From: UBA668 sp039796575
Lineage (GTDB): Bacteria; Actinomycetota; Acidimicrobiia; Acidimicrobiales; Ilumatobacteraceae
Reading direction: 5' to 3'
DNA: 64,000 nt
NCBI GenBank assembly: GCA_039796575.1
Contig: JBDKJP010000065.1
Coordinates: forward strand, 1 to 64,000
Part shown: one piece after another, positions 7,869 through 16,719 of the stretch
How positions within the stretch are numbered: the stretch's first letter is position 1
Layout of the letters: each line of letters starts with the position of its first letter
The notes under the pieces: generated by a model
Seen by the model: the letters and a program-made list of their open reading frames with translations, nothing else
The model's database searches: none
Told to the model about the DNA's origin: nothing
Translations under genes and position numbers: made by a program

Positions 7869-8548
7869 CGCGCTTCCTCGGCCGCACCACCTGGACCGAG
7901 CATCATCAGGCGCCGCGCCGCGCGTTGCTGGCCGTGCCGGTGGGCGCGTGCGAGCAGCACGGCCCGCACCTCCCGCTCGACACCGACACGCGCATCGCCG
8001 CCGCGTTGGCGGAGAACCTGGCCGACAAGTACGAGGGTGACATCCTCGTCACGCCGCCGCTCACCATCTCCGCCAGCGGCGAGCACGCCGGCTTCCCCGG
8101 CACGCTGTCGCTCGGCACCGAGGTGTTCGAGCAGGTGATCGTCGAGTTGGTGCGCAGCGCCGACTGGAGCTCGGGCGTGGTGCTGGTGAACGGCCACGGT
8201 GGCAACCGCGTGCCGGTGGAGCGCGCCGTGCGGCTGCTGCACTCCGAGGGCCGCAAGGTGCTGTCGTGGTGGCCGCGCGTCGCCGGTGGCGACGCGCACG
8301 CGGGCGACACGGAGACCTCGCTGATGCTGGCCATCGCACCCGACCTGGTGCGCATGCACCGCGCCGAGGTGGGCGTCACGGCGCCGCTCGGCGATGTGAT
8401 CGAGGAGATCCGCGACGGCGGCGTGCGCGCGGTCAGCCGCAACGGCATCCTCGGCGACCCGTTGCGCGCCTCTGCGTCGGCCGGCCGCACCATCCTCACC
8501 CGGCTCACCATCGATCTCGTCGCCGCGGTCGACGAATGGTGGGCCTGA
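7865..8548 (+). CDS. mftE: Mycofactocin peptidase MftE, creatininase family
   Basis: 227 residues, right for MftE. The creatininase-family metal site is visible as CEQHGPHLPLDTD near the start, GEHAGFPGTLSLG, NGHGGN in the middle, and DAHAGDTETSL further on. MftE releases the C-terminal Val-Tyr-derived dipeptide from the MftC-modified precursor peptide MftA in premycofactocin synthesis. It starts with GTG overlapping the preceding stop and runs into mftF with a short overlap. mftA, B, C and D are not in the window, so the assignment rests on family motifs plus the mftF partner. A general creatininase-family amidohydrolase is the alternative. Confidence 0.82.
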   Translation: MTRFLGRTTWTEHHQAPRRALLAVPVGACEQHGPHLPLDTDTRIAAALAENLADKYEGDILVTPPLTISASGEHAGFPGTLSLGTEVFEQVIVELVRSADWSSGVVLVNGHGGNRVPVERAVRLLHSEGRKVLSWWPRVAGGDAHAGDTETSLMLAIAPDLVRMHRAEVGVTAPLGDVIEEIRDGGVRAVSRNGILGDPLRASASAGRTILTRLTIDLVAAVDEWWA

Positions 8549-9885
8549 CGCGTTACCGACGCGACTCGTCGTGGCAGCAGCCGGGCGACGGTCGCGTGGT
8601 GATCGCCGGGTCACCGTTGCGGTTGTTCCGCGTGTCGGCCGGCGGCGCGCACGTGTTGGCCGCGTCGCTCAGTGGTGAGCATCCCGACACGGCGGTGGTG
8701 CAACGGTTGCTCGATCGCTTCGTCGATGCGGGCGCGCTGCATCCAGAGCACGAACAGGGCCCGTTCACCGTCGACGACGTGACCGTCGTGATGCCGGTGC
8801 TGGGCGCCGCACCCACGCCGCCGCGAGGGTTGCGCACCATCGTGGTCGACGACGGCAGCCCCACGCCGATCACCGCACCCGACGGCGCCACGCTGCTGCG
8901 GCTCGACGTGAACCAGGGGCCCAGTGCGGCACGCAATGCAGGGCTCGACCACGTCACCACACCGTTGGTGGCATTCGTCGACGCCGACGTGGAGCTGTCC
9001 GACGGGTGGCTCGACGCGCTGCTCCCCCACTTCGCCGACACCGAGGTCGCACTGGTTGCACCGCGAGTGCGCGGCGCGGCGCGACCTGGCGTGCTCGCCG
9101 CGTACGAGGAGCGGCACAGCCCGCTCGACCTCGGCGACGAGCCCGCTCGCGTGTCGCCCGGCACCCGGGTGAGCTACGTCCCTGCGGCGGTGATGGTGTG
9201 CCGTGTCGACGCGCTGCGCGACGTGGGTGGCTTCGATGCGGCGATGCGCGTCGGTGAGGACGTCGACCTGGTGTGGCGACTCGTCGCCGGTGCCCACCGC
9301 TGTCGCTACGAGCCCGCGTCGGTGGTGCACCATCGGCCCCGCGCGTCGATCGACGGGTTGCTGCGCCAACGCATCGGCTACGGGCGCTCGGCCGCGCCGC
9401 TGGCGCGGCGGCATCCCGGCGCACTCGCACCGGTGCGGATGAGCGGGTGGAGCCTCGGCGCGTGGGCGCTGGTGGCCCTGCGCCGCCCGTTCCTCGCCGC
9501 TGCGTTCGCGGGCGGCACTGCCGTGGCGTTGCAACGCAAGCTGCGCGACGTGCCACCCGATGCGGCCGCGCTCCTGGCGCTTCGCGGCCACCTTGCCGCG
9601 GGCCGGCAGTTGGCGAAGGGCGTCACCCGCGTGTGGTGGCCGCTCGCGCTGGTGCTGGCGTGCGTGGTGCCCAAGGCCCGGCTGCCGTTGCTGGCCGCGT
9701 GCCTCGGGCCGTCAGTGGTCGACGCGGTGCGGCAACGGTCGGCGCAACCGGTGCTCGACCTGCCGCTGCTGCTGGCCGACGAGGCCGCCTACGGGGCGGG
9801 TGTCTGGCTGGGTGTGATCGGCGAGCGCGAGCTCGGCCCGCTGCTGCCGGACCTCAGCGGGTGGCCGCGGCGAGGCGACGGCTGA
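8536..9885 (+). CDS. mftF: Mycofactocin glycosyltransferase MftF
   Basis: 449 residues from the ATG at 8536 (GTG at 8539 possible). After an N-terminal domain of about 85 residues comes a GT-A fold: TIVVDDGSPTP, NQGPSAARNAG, then the metal-binding FVDADVELSDGW, typical of family 2 glycosyltransferases and of MftF. The C-terminal third is hydrophobic. MftF adds beta-1,4-glucose units to premycofactocin. It overlaps mftE by 13 bases and ends 32 bases into a convergent gene. With mftE it marks this locus as part of the mycofactocin pathway. Confidence 0.82.
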   Translation: MVGLTRYRRDSSWQQPGDGRVVIAGSPLRLFRVSAGGAHVLAASLSGEHPDTAVVQRLLDRFVDAGALHPEHEQGPFTVDDVTVVMPVLGAAPTPPRGLRTIVVDDGSPTPITAPDGATLLRLDVNQGPSAARNAGLDHVTTPLVAFVDADVELSDGWLDALLPHFADTEVALVAPRVRGAARPGVLAAYEERHSPLDLGDEPARVSPGTRVSYVPAAVMVCRVDALRDVGGFDAAMRVGEDVDLVWRLVAGAHRCRYEPASVVHHRPRASIDGLLRQRIGYGRSAAPLARRHPGALAPVRMSGWSLGAWALVALRRPFLAAAFAGGTAVALQRKLRDVPPDAAALLALRGHLAAGRQLAKGVTRVWWPLALVLACVVPKARLPLLAACLGPSVVDAVRQRSAQPVLDLPLLLADEAAYGAGVWLGVIGERELGPLLPDLSGWPRRGDG

Positions 9886-10354
9886 TGTCGTTGCACTCGA
9901 GGCACACCGACTCGGGGATGATGCCCCACTTCATCAGCTGACCGAACACGACGCAGCCGAGGCAGAACGCGAACACGCTCTCGAGCGTGGCGGCGATGAC
10001 GAGGCCGACGATGAGCACGGTGGCGACGGTGGTGGCACCGAAGGCGACGGCCAACAGCGCGCCGCCGCTGAACGCGAGGCCGACGCCCTGGGCGAACCGC
10101 TTGGGCGGGCCGGCGACGAACTTGTGCTGCACGTTGCCGAGCCGCGGCGTGATGACCTCGGTGACGAGGCGGCCGAGCGGGCTGAAGCGCGGGCCGGCGA
10201 GCACCCGGGCGAGGAAGCCGTAGGCGAGCGGCACGAGCAGCCACCACTGCTGCACCGCCAGGTACAGCACACCCTGCAGGACGACGCCGGCCGCGACGAG
10301 GCGGGCCGAGGTCTCGTTGACCGGATTGGGGAAGCCGAACCACCGTGCACGCAT
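9854..10354 (-). CDS. DUF4395 membrane protein
   Basis: 166 residues starting MRARWFGFPNPVNE, with four or so hydrophobic helices. It has the layout of DUF4395 proteins: an NPVNE-like start, the GPRFSPLGRL and KRFAQG segments, then cysteine pairs CLGC and CLEC in the last 40 residues. Conserved CxxC pairs suggest a redox or metal role in the membrane, but the family has no established function. The ATG at 10354 is chosen because it fits the family start. It is convergent with mftF and overlaps it by 32 bases. Confidence 0.8.
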   Translation of the reverse strand: MRARWFGFPNPVNETSARLVAAGVVLQGVLYLAVQQWWLLVPLAYGFLARVLAGPRFSPLGRLVTEVITPRLGNVQHKFVAGPPKRFAQGVGLAFSGGALLAVAFGATTVATVLIVGLVIAATLESVFAFCLGCVVFGQLMKWGIIPESVCLECNDISRRLAAATR

Positions 10355-10446
10355 GGGGACGAGCGTAGACCCACAATTCCGATCGGACAACTCGGGAATT
10401 CCGCGACGCACCGTCATCGCAGGCAGCGGGCAGTACGGTGACGTCG

Positions 10447-11409
10447 ATGACCGTGCGCCTCACCGTCGACCGCGCCGCCTGGACGGCCCACGTGCACGGC
10501 ACCGCGATGGCGTACGGGCACGGCCTCGTCCCGGTCGTGAAGGGCAACGGCTACGGCTTCGGCCGGCGCACGCTGCACGAAGCCGTGCGCAGCGCCGGGG
10601 CAGCGTTCGTGTGCGTCGGCGACGTGCACGAACTGCACGACGTGCCGGCGCCGCTCACCCCGGTGGTGCTCACCCCTGCGCTCGCCGCACCGACCTCTCG
10701 CGACGCCGTGCTCACCGTCGGCGCACTCGCGCACGTCGCCGCGCTGCACGGTTGGGGCGGGCGAGTGATGGTGAAGCTCGCGTCGGGCATGCGCCGCTAC
10801 GGCACCACCCCCGCCGAACTGCCCGCGCTGCTCGCGGCCGTGCACGCGGCCGGTCTGCAGGTCGAGGCGTTCGCGCTGCACCTCCCGCTCGCCGGCGACG
10901 ACACCGACCGTCGCGCAGAGATCGACGCATGGGTGCCGCACCTGCCGGCCGGTGCACCCGTGTGGGTGAGCCACCTCTCCCCCGCCGCGTTCCACGCCCT
11001 GCAGGCCGACCACCCCGATCGCCAGTGGAGCGTACGCGTCGGCACCCTGCTGTGGCACGGCCTGCCGAAGGGCGACTTCCTGCACCTCTCGGCCGACGTG
11101 TTGCAGGTGACCACCGCTGCCGCCGGGGCGCCCGTGGGGTACCGACACGCACCGATGCCGTTCGACGGGCACGTCGTGGCGGTCGGCGCCGGTTCCGGCC
11201 ACGGCGTGGCACCGCTCGACACCGCCGATCCCGCGCGGCGCAGCCCGTTCCACTTCCGTCGCAACCGTCTCGCGTTGCTCGAGGCACCGCACATGCACAC
11301 GTCGCTCGTGGCGGTGCCGGTGGGCGCACCGTGCCCCGAGGTGGGCGACCGGGTCGACGTGCAACGTCCGCTCACCACCACCGTCGCCGACGAGATCGAG
11401 TGGACGTGA
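10447..11409 (+). CDS. Alanine-racemase-like PLP-fold protein
   Basis: 320 residues. The N-terminal VVKGNGYGFG motif matches the PLP-lysine loop of alanine racemases (Lys in VKxNxYG), and VKLASGMRRYG and LHLPL follow the barrel strands. At the position of the catalytic tyrosine (family pattern R-x-G-x3-YG) it reads VRVGTLLWHG, so Trp-His replaces Tyr. The C-terminal FHFRRNRLALLEAPHMHTS is unlike ordinary Alr. This could be a non-racemase PLP protein or an amino-acid-binding relative, and I would not name it alr. The start at 10447 has GGTGA five bases upstream; GTG at 10438 is an alternative. Its stop overlaps the next start. Confidence 0.7.
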   Translation: MTVRLTVDRAAWTAHVHGTAMAYGHGLVPVVKGNGYGFGRRTLHEAVRSAGAAFVCVGDVHELHDVPAPLTPVVLTPALAAPTSRDAVLTVGALAHVAALHGWGGRVMVKLASGMRRYGTTPAELPALLAAVHAAGLQVEAFALHLPLAGDDTDRRAEIDAWVPHLPAGAPVWVSHLSPAAFHALQADHPDRQWSVRVGTLLWHGLPKGDFLHLSADVLQVTTAAAGAPVGYRHAPMPFDGHVVAVGAGSGHGVAPLDTADPARRSPFHFRRNRLALLEAPHMHTSLVAVPVGAPCPEVGDRVDVQRPLTTTVADEIEWT

Positions 11410-12497
11410 CCGACACGCCCGGGCCCTCCGAACGGGTCGTCGACCTCGATGTCATCCGCGCCTTCGCGCTCATCGGCGTGTGCGTGATGAACTACCACGG
11501 CTATCTCATCCTGCGCGGCGGCGACCCCGGCGACGGGTTCCTCGCCGACGTGTTCGACCCGTGGACGGGCCCGCTGAGCACACGGTTCGCGGCCACGTTC
11601 GTCACCGTCGCCGGCATGGGCGTGGCGCTGATGTCGCGCCGCGCGCTCGCCGGCCGCGACCCAGCGGCCGTCAGTGCGGTGCGTTGGACGCTCATCCGTC
11701 GTGGCGTGCTGCTGTTCGCGTTCGGCTTCGTGCTCGACTGGATCTGGTCGGGCACCATCCTGTTCTTCTATGGCGCCTACTTCCTCGTCGGTGCCGCCAT
11801 CTTCACGTTGCGCAGCCGGTGGATCGCCGCCATCGGTGTCGGTGCCGCGGTCGGTGCGGCGATGCTGCAGTGGTGGGGCCTCACGCGCGAGGACAACGGG
11901 AACTCCGTCGACTGGTTGTTCGGCACCACCGCCGAGACCAACCTGTCGCCGCGCGACCTGCTGCTCGACGCACTCGTGCGCGGCACGCATCCGCTGCTGC
12001 CCTGGCTGGTGTTCTTCTGCATGGGCATCGTCCTCGGCCGAGCGCTGCCGTTCAACACCATCATGCGCGTGCAGCTCGCGTTCTTCGGCGTGATCTGCGT
12101 CGCCGCGGCGTACCTGTCCGAGCGTGCGCTGCCGTGGCGTGCGTCGCTGCGCAGCACGCACCCGTTCGACCGCGGCATCCTCTACTCGCTCGCGGCGGTC
12201 GGCACCTCGTTGATCGCGGTCGTGGTCATCGGCGCGGTGGCACAGGCGACGGCGTCGTCGCGGATCACGCAGGCACTCGCGGTCACCGGTCGCACCACGC
12301 TCACCCTGTACGTGTTGCACGTGCTGGTGTTCAACCTCGTGGTCGACTGGCTCGACTGGGTGCAGCCGGGCGGGCTGGGCACCGCCCTCGCGTTCGCGGT
12401 GGGCTACTGGGTGGTGGCCATCGTGCTCGCCAACCTGTGGCACCGCACGCACGAGCACGGCCCGCTCGAGTGGGTGTACCGCCGCTTCAGCGCGTGA
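11406..12497 (+). CDS. Multipass acyltransferase-like protein (DUF418/YeiB or NAGLU-acetyltransferase type)
   Basis: 363 residues with about ten hydrophobic helices. The opening RVVDLDVIRAFALIGVCVMN is the typical first helix of membrane acyltransferase-3/DUF418/heparan-N-acetyltransferase families, and the penultimate GRTTLTLYVLHVLVFNLV also fits DUF418. Such proteins move acyl groups across the membrane onto surface sugars or are of unknown role. The GTG overlaps the stop of the racemase-like gene (GTGA), so the two are translationally coupled and may act on the same envelope component; that is inference. Confidence 0.72.
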   Translation: MTDTPGPSERVVDLDVIRAFALIGVCVMNYHGYLILRGGDPGDGFLADVFDPWTGPLSTRFAATFVTVAGMGVALMSRRALAGRDPAAVSAVRWTLIRRGVLLFAFGFVLDWIWSGTILFFYGAYFLVGAAIFTLRSRWIAAIGVGAAVGAAMLQWWGLTREDNGNSVDWLFGTTAETNLSPRDLLLDALVRGTHPLLPWLVFFCMGIVLGRALPFNTIMRVQLAFFGVICVAAAYLSERALPWRASLRSTHPFDRGILYSLAAVGTSLIAVVVIGAVAQATASSRITQALAVTGRTTLTLYVLHVLVFNLVVDWLDWVQPGGLGTALAFAVGYWVVAIVLANLWHRTHEHGPLEWVYRRFSA

Positions 12498-12521
12498 GCG
12501 CACACCCTGCGACGGGTGCGG

Positions 12522-13427
12522 TCAGAGCACTTCGCTGAACGTGTCGCACTGCCGCGGGTCGACCGTCTGGTAGCCGCGGAGGAACCATGCACGGCGCTGC
12601 TCGGCCGAGCCGTGGGTCCAGCGTTCGGGGTCGATGCGGCCCGTGGTGGTCTGCTGGATGCGGTCGTCGCCCACGCCTTCGGCGGCCCGGATGGCCTCCT
12701 GGATCTCGTTCGGGTCGTCGAGCAGGCCACGCCGGTTGGCGTCACCCACCCACACGCCGGCGTAGCAGTCGGCCTGGAGCTCGAGGGCCACCGAGTACTG
12801 GTTGGCGCGCGACGGGTCGCGGCGCGAGGCGTCCTGCACCTGCGCGTTCGTGCCGAGCAGGTTCTGCACGTGGTGGCCGTACTCGTGGGCGAGGATGTAC
12901 TGCTCGGCGAGGTCGCTGGTGCCGCCGACGAACTGGTTCTCGATCTGCTGGAGGAAGCCGAGGTCGATGTACACGAGCTGATCGGCGGGGCAGTAGAACG
13001 GGCCGGTCTCGGGGCTGCCGAGACCGCAGCCGGTCTGGCGCGGCTGGTCGAACAGCAGCGTCTTCGTGACGACGTAGTCGACGCCGAAGTACTCCGGCAG
13101 CGCTGCCGACCAGTAGCCCTGGACGTCGTTGGTGACGCCGCACACGATCTGCTCGAGGTCGGTCTCGCAGGCGCCGTCGCCGGGCAGTGCGTTGCCGGCC
13201 ACCGGGGTCGACACCGAGGCGGGGCCACCGCCCATCAGCTGCGGGAGGAGCACGGCCGCGAGCACGATGATGATGCCGAGCAGGCCGCCGCCGGCCTTCA
13301 TCCCACCGGGGATCGGGAACCCGCCTCCGCCGCCGCCACCCATGCCGGGGAACGGCATGCCGCCGCCACCGCCGCGGCCACGGGCGTCGGACATGTTGCG
13401 GGAATCGGTGCTGCGGATCTTCGTCAT
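12522..13427 (-). CDS. Neutral zinc metallopeptidase, YpfJ family, membrane anchored
   Basis: 301 residues. A short cytoplasmic region with long Gly/Pro/Met runs (residues 18-45) precedes one transmembrane helix (GLLGIIIVLAAVLLPQLM), then an external catalytic domain with the HEYGHH zinc motif (HExxH type) and downstream ELQADCYAGVW, which supplies the third ligand region. This matches the ypfJ/KPN_02809 putative neutral metallopeptidases. The ATG at 13427 sits 35 bases after the glucokinase stop, so it is probably the second gene of that transcript. Substrate unknown. Confidence 0.85.
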   Translation of the reverse strand: MTKIRSTDSRNMSDARGRGGGGGMPFPGMGGGGGGGFPIPGGMKAGGGLLGIIIVLAAVLLPQLMGGGPASVSTPVAGNALPGDGACETDLEQIVCGVTNDVQGYWSAALPEYFGVDYVVTKTLLFDQPRQTGCGLGSPETGPFYCPADQLVYIDLGFLQQIENQFVGGTSDLAEQYILAHEYGHHVQNLLGTNAQVQDASRRDPSRANQYSVALELQADCYAGVWVGDANRRGLLDDPNEIQEAIRAAEGVGDDRIQQTTTGRIDPERWTHGSAEQRRAWFLRGYQTVDPRQCDTFSEVL

Positions 13428-13462
13428 CGGTGTGTGGGTACCACGGCGTGGTGGTGACGAGA

Positions 13463-14431
13463 CTAGGACGGCGAGAGGGTGCGGGTGGTCGCGCGACGTG
13501 CGCGGTGCACGCCGCGCACACCCACGGCGCCGGCGCCGATGAGCGGGCCGCGGTCGCCGAGGCGCACCGGGGTGATGCGGGCGCCACGCGAGAACGCGAG
13601 CTTGGTGTGCTCGTCGAGCGCTTCCTGCGCCGAGTTGAAGAACGTCGCACCGAAACCGAGTGCCACTGCGCCGCCCACGACCACCAGGTCGAGGTCGAGC
13701 AGGTTGCACACCGACGCGGCGGCGCGGCCGACGAGGCGACCGGTGCGCTGCATGCTCTCGTAGGTGGGCGACGTGGGGGGCCGGCCGGTGATGGCCTCGA
13801 TGGCGAGGCCCGACGCCTCGGCCTCGAGGCAGCCGCGCGCGCCACACGTGCAGCGGCGACCGTTGGGCTCGACGATGATGTGGCCGACGTGCCCCGCGTT
13901 GCCGCCGGCGCCGTCGAGCAGCTGCCCGTTGAGCACGATGCCGCCGCCCACGCCGGTGGACACCACCATCGCGAGGAAGCTCTGCCGACCCTGCGCCGCG
14001 CCCAGCCACCCTTCGGCGAGCGCAAGAGCCTTCGCGTCGAGGTCGCCGTAGACGGGGAGGGTGGTGGCGATGGCCAGCCGCTCGCGCAGCGGGAAGTTGC
14101 GCCATGCGTGGATGTTGAGCGGCGAGATGGTCTCGCAGTTCGGCGTCATCGGGCCGGCGGAACCGACCCCGGTGGCGATGGGTCGCACGTGGTGGTGGCC
14201 GCGGGCACGTTCCATCTGCGACTCGAGCAGTTCGCGGAGCGTGGCGAACAACGCGTCGGCCTGGAGGTCGTGGTTGACGGCGACCTCGTCGCGGTCGATG
14301 AGCTCGCCCTGCATGGTGACCAGCCCGACGGCCAGCTTCGTGCCGCCGATGTCGACGGCGAGGATGACGTCGCCCACGGGCGCGCCACGTCCGCGCGGGG
14401 GCGGGGTGGGGTCGGCGGGGACGTTGCTCAT
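13463..14431 (-). CDS. glk: ROK-family glucokinase
   Basis: 322 residues. The N-terminal phosphate loop ILAVDIGGTKLAVGLV, the hinge GVGSAGPM, the second ATP motif VSTGVGGGIVLNGQLL and the zinc-binding ROK signature GHVGHIIV followed by CTCGARGCLEAEASG are all present. ROK kinases of this type phosphorylate glucose to glucose-6-phosphate. Regulator-type ROKs carry an N-terminal helix-turn-helix, absent here, which supports an enzyme. It lies between an oxygenase gene upstream and the metallopeptidase downstream, all on the same strand, with a 1-base gap to the oxygenase stop. Sugar specificity is inferred from the family. Confidence 0.85.
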   Translation of the reverse strand: MSNVPADPTPPPRGRGAPVGDVILAVDIGGTKLAVGLVTMQGELIDRDEVAVNHDLQADALFATLRELLESQMERARGHHHVRPIATGVGSAGPMTPNCETISPLNIHAWRNFPLRERLAIATTLPVYGDLDAKALALAEGWLGAAQGRQSFLAMVVSTGVGGGIVLNGQLLDGAGGNAGHVGHIIVEPNGRRCTCGARGCLEAEASGLAIEAITGRPPTSPTYESMQRTGRLVGRAAASVCNLLDLDLVVVGGAVALGFGATFFNSAQEALDEHTKLAFSRGARITPVRLGDRGPLIGAGAVGVRGVHRARRATTRTLSPS

Positions 14432-14432
14432 G

Positions 14433-15401
14433 TCAGCCGACTCGGCGGGCGTTCTCGACCAGGTTGATCTCGTAGAGCACGAGGTCGAGCGCGTCGGCGC
14501 TGACCATGCCGGAGAACCGCTGCGGGTGCTCGGGCGTGATGCACGACGCGAGCGGGTTCAGCAGGGTCCAGGGCGTGGGGTGGCAGAACTGCACCACGCT
14601 GTAGCGCTCGCCCGAGTAGCCGGGGCTGGCGACCACGCGGTGCACGCCGGTGGGGATGACGCCGTTGGTGAGGCGTTCCAGCATCATGCCGGTGTTGATG
14701 ATGACCTGGCCGTCGGGGGCAACGGCGTCGACCCACTGCTCGTCGACCAGCACCTGCAGGCCGGGTGCCGTGGCCCGGGGCAGCGCGGTGATGAGGTTGA
14801 TGTCGCCGTGGGCGCCGGCCCACACGTGGGTCTGGTCGGGTGCCTGCTCCATCGGTGGGTAGCGGATGGCGCGGGTGAGGGTGGCGCCGTTGGTGGTCAT
14901 CTCGTCGAAGAACGACTCGTGGCAGCCGATGGCCTCGGCGATGATGCGCAGGAACCGGCGCTGCAGCTGCTCAATGGTCTCGTGGAAGGTGGTGAGCACG
15001 GCGGCGATGCCGGGCACGGCCGGCTCGGGCAGCACCTGTGGGCCGTAGCGGTGCGGGTAGCGGGTGCGCAGCGGGTGGCCGACGGGCAGCGAGATGCCCC
15101 AGTTGAGCATCTCCTTCCAGTCGGGGACGTCGCTGCTGGCCGCCGTTTCGACGAGGAGCCCCGTATAGCCTGTCTGACCGTGGCTCTCGGGCGAGACGAA
15201 AGCCTGCTTCACGTCGTGAGGCTGTTCGAAGAACTCCTGCAGCATGCCGTAGGTCGTGTCGAGCATGTCCTCCGACAGGTCGTGGCGCGTGTACACGAAT
15301 CCAGTGGTGAGACTGCGGCGGACGCCGTCCACCACCGCGCGCCGCTGCTCGGACGTGCCGCGTTCGAAGGCCAGGAGGTCGACGTCGAGGATCTCGCTCA
15401 T
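14433..15401 (-). CDS. 2-oxoglutarate/Fe(II) oxygenase, isopenicillin N synthase-like
   Basis: 322 residues. It has the IPNS-like N-terminal domain and the double-stranded beta-helix with the Fe ligands H-x-D (AHGDINLIT) and a distal His (GVHRVV), followed by the RxS motif RYSVVQF that binds the 2-oxoglutarate carboxylate. Family members hydroxylate or desaturate small molecules; the substrate cannot be read from the sequence. The ATG at 15401 follows GAAGGG. It is first in a co-directional set with glk and the metallopeptidase and is divergent from the ECF sigma factor across a 107-base gap. Confidence 0.8.
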   Translation of the reverse strand: MSEILDVDLLAFERGTSEQRRAVVDGVRRSLTTGFVYTRHDLSEDMLDTTYGMLQEFFEQPHDVKQAFVSPESHGQTGYTGLLVETAASSDVPDWKEMLNWGISLPVGHPLRTRYPHRYGPQVLPEPAVPGIAAVLTTFHETIEQLQRRFLRIIAEAIGCHESFFDEMTTNGATLTRAIRYPPMEQAPDQTHVWAGAHGDINLITALPRATAPGLQVLVDEQWVDAVAPDGQVIINTGMMLERLTNGVIPTGVHRVVASPGYSGERYSVVQFCHPTPWTLLNPLASCITPEHPQRFSGMVSADALDLVLYEINLVENARRVG

Positions 15402-15508
15402 CCCTTCACGGTAGCGATTTCCAAGGGACGTCCAAGGCTCGGTCGGGATTCGGTCAGAAAACTCGCCTCCGGGCCAAACCTCGTGCATCGTGCGGGCGTG
15501 TCCCCTAC

Positions 15509-16051
15509 GTGGAATACCTGGCTTCTGCCGTGAGCGAGCTCACCGAGCGCGCCGACGTGGTCGTCGTCGACGACCTCGAAGCGATGTTCCGCGCCCATTA
15601 CGGGCGTCTGGTGCGTGCGCTCGCGCTCGTGGCCGGCAGCCAGGAAGCCGCCGCCGATGCGGTGCAGGAGGCCTTCGTGAAGGCCCATCTGCACTGGCGT
15701 CGAGTGCAACGCTACGACGACCCGGTGGGCTGGATCCGCCGTGTCGCCATCAACAAGCTGCGCGACGAGAGCCGTCGCCAGGGTCGCAAGGACAAGGCCG
15801 TGCAACGCATGCAGGTCGAGCTCCGCGACGACGGGGTCGAGTGGAGCGACGGCGCTGACGCCGGCGCCCTGCTCGCCGGCCTGCCCCGGCAGCAGCGGTT
15901 GGCGATGGCGTTGTTCTACGTCGAGGGTCTCAGCGTGGCCGAGGTGGCCAGTGCACTCGAGATCAGCGATGGCGCGGTGCGATTCCACCTGCACCAGGGC
16001 CGCGCACGCCTGCGCGGTGTGGTGGAAGACCACAAGGAGACCCCCCGATGA
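15509..16051 (+). CDS. ECF RNA polymerase sigma factor
   Basis: 180 residues (GTG at 15530 is an alternative start). Region 2 shows FRAHYGRLVRALALVAGSQE and DAVQEAFVKAHLHW, then DPVGWIRRVAINKLRDE; region 4 ends with LPRQQRLAMALFYVEGLSVA and the helix-turn-helix ISDGAVRFHLHQGRARLR. It directs core polymerase to an alternative promoter set. Its stop overlaps the start of a single-pass membrane protein (ATGA), the usual place for an anti-sigma factor. There is no adjoining zinc-binding anti-sigma motif. Confidence 0.88.
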   Translation: MEYLASAVSELTERADVVVVDDLEAMFRAHYGRLVRALALVAGSQEAAADAVQEAFVKAHLHWRRVQRYDDPVGWIRRVAINKLRDESRRQGRKDKAVQRMQVELRDDGVEWSDGADAGALLAGLPRQQRLAMALFYVEGLSVAEVASALEISDGAVRFHLHQGRARLRGVVEDHKETPR

Positions 16052-16719
16052 ACCACGAGTTCGACGACCCCCAGATCGAGTCGATGCTCGGCCGCCTCAG
16101 CGGCGCCTACCCCGACGACAACGTCGCCTACGCGGCCGTGCGCGGCCGGGTGCGCCAGGTGAAGCGCCGTCGTGCGTTCGCGGCCAGCACCGCCGCCTGC
16201 GCCGTGCTGTTCGGTCTCGCCACCTTCGCCGCCCAGGGCGGCGGCAACGGCACCAAGCTCACCCCGGCCGATTCGTTCGACGACGGCACGGCCACCACGC
16301 TCGACGACACCACCACCGAGCCCTCGATGACCTCCGTGGTCGACGGCGGCGCCGGCGGGGTCGACACCAGTGCGTCCGAGACCACCATCCCGGTCATCTC
16401 GCTCACCATCCCCGACCCGAGCACCTCGGGCAACGGTGGCAACAGCGGTTCGGGCAACGGCTCGTCCACGTCGACCTCGCTCGCCGAGGGCGACCACACC
16501 TACGACTCCGCCGGTGGCACCATCACCATCACGGTCACCGATGGCCGGCTCACCCTGCTCGGCACCTCGGCGGCCGACGGGTTCGAGGAGCGCCTCGATC
16601 AGCGGGTCCTCGAGCAGCACCGTGTGCGCGTGGAGTTCACCGACGGTGACATCACGTGGCGCATCGAGGTGCGCAACGACAACGGCAAGGTGCGCGAAGA
16701 GATCACCCAGCACGGCTGA
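16048..16719 (+). CDS. Single-pass membrane protein, candidate anti-sigma partner
   Basis: 223 residues. A basic N-terminal cytoplasmic part of about 45 residues ends in VKRRRAF, then one transmembrane helix (about 46-64), then an external Ser/Thr/Gly-rich linker and a small C-terminal domain (from about 145) beginning GDHTYDSAGGTITITVTDG. The start overlaps the sigma-factor stop, so both are made together. Position and topology fit an anti-sigma factor, but the HxxxCxxC zinc motif of common anti-sigmas is absent and the cytoplasmic part is short, so the role is inference. Confidence 0.7.
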   Translation: MNHEFDDPQIESMLGRLSGAYPDDNVAYAAVRGRVRQVKRRRAFAASTAACAVLFGLATFAAQGGGNGTKLTPADSFDDGTATTLDDTTTEPSMTSVVDGGAGGVDTSASETTIPVISLTIPDPSTSGNGGNSGSGNGSSTSTSLAEGDHTYDSAGGTITITVTDGRLTLLGTSAADGFEERLDQRVLEQHRVRVEFTDGDITWRIEVRNDNGKVREEITQHG

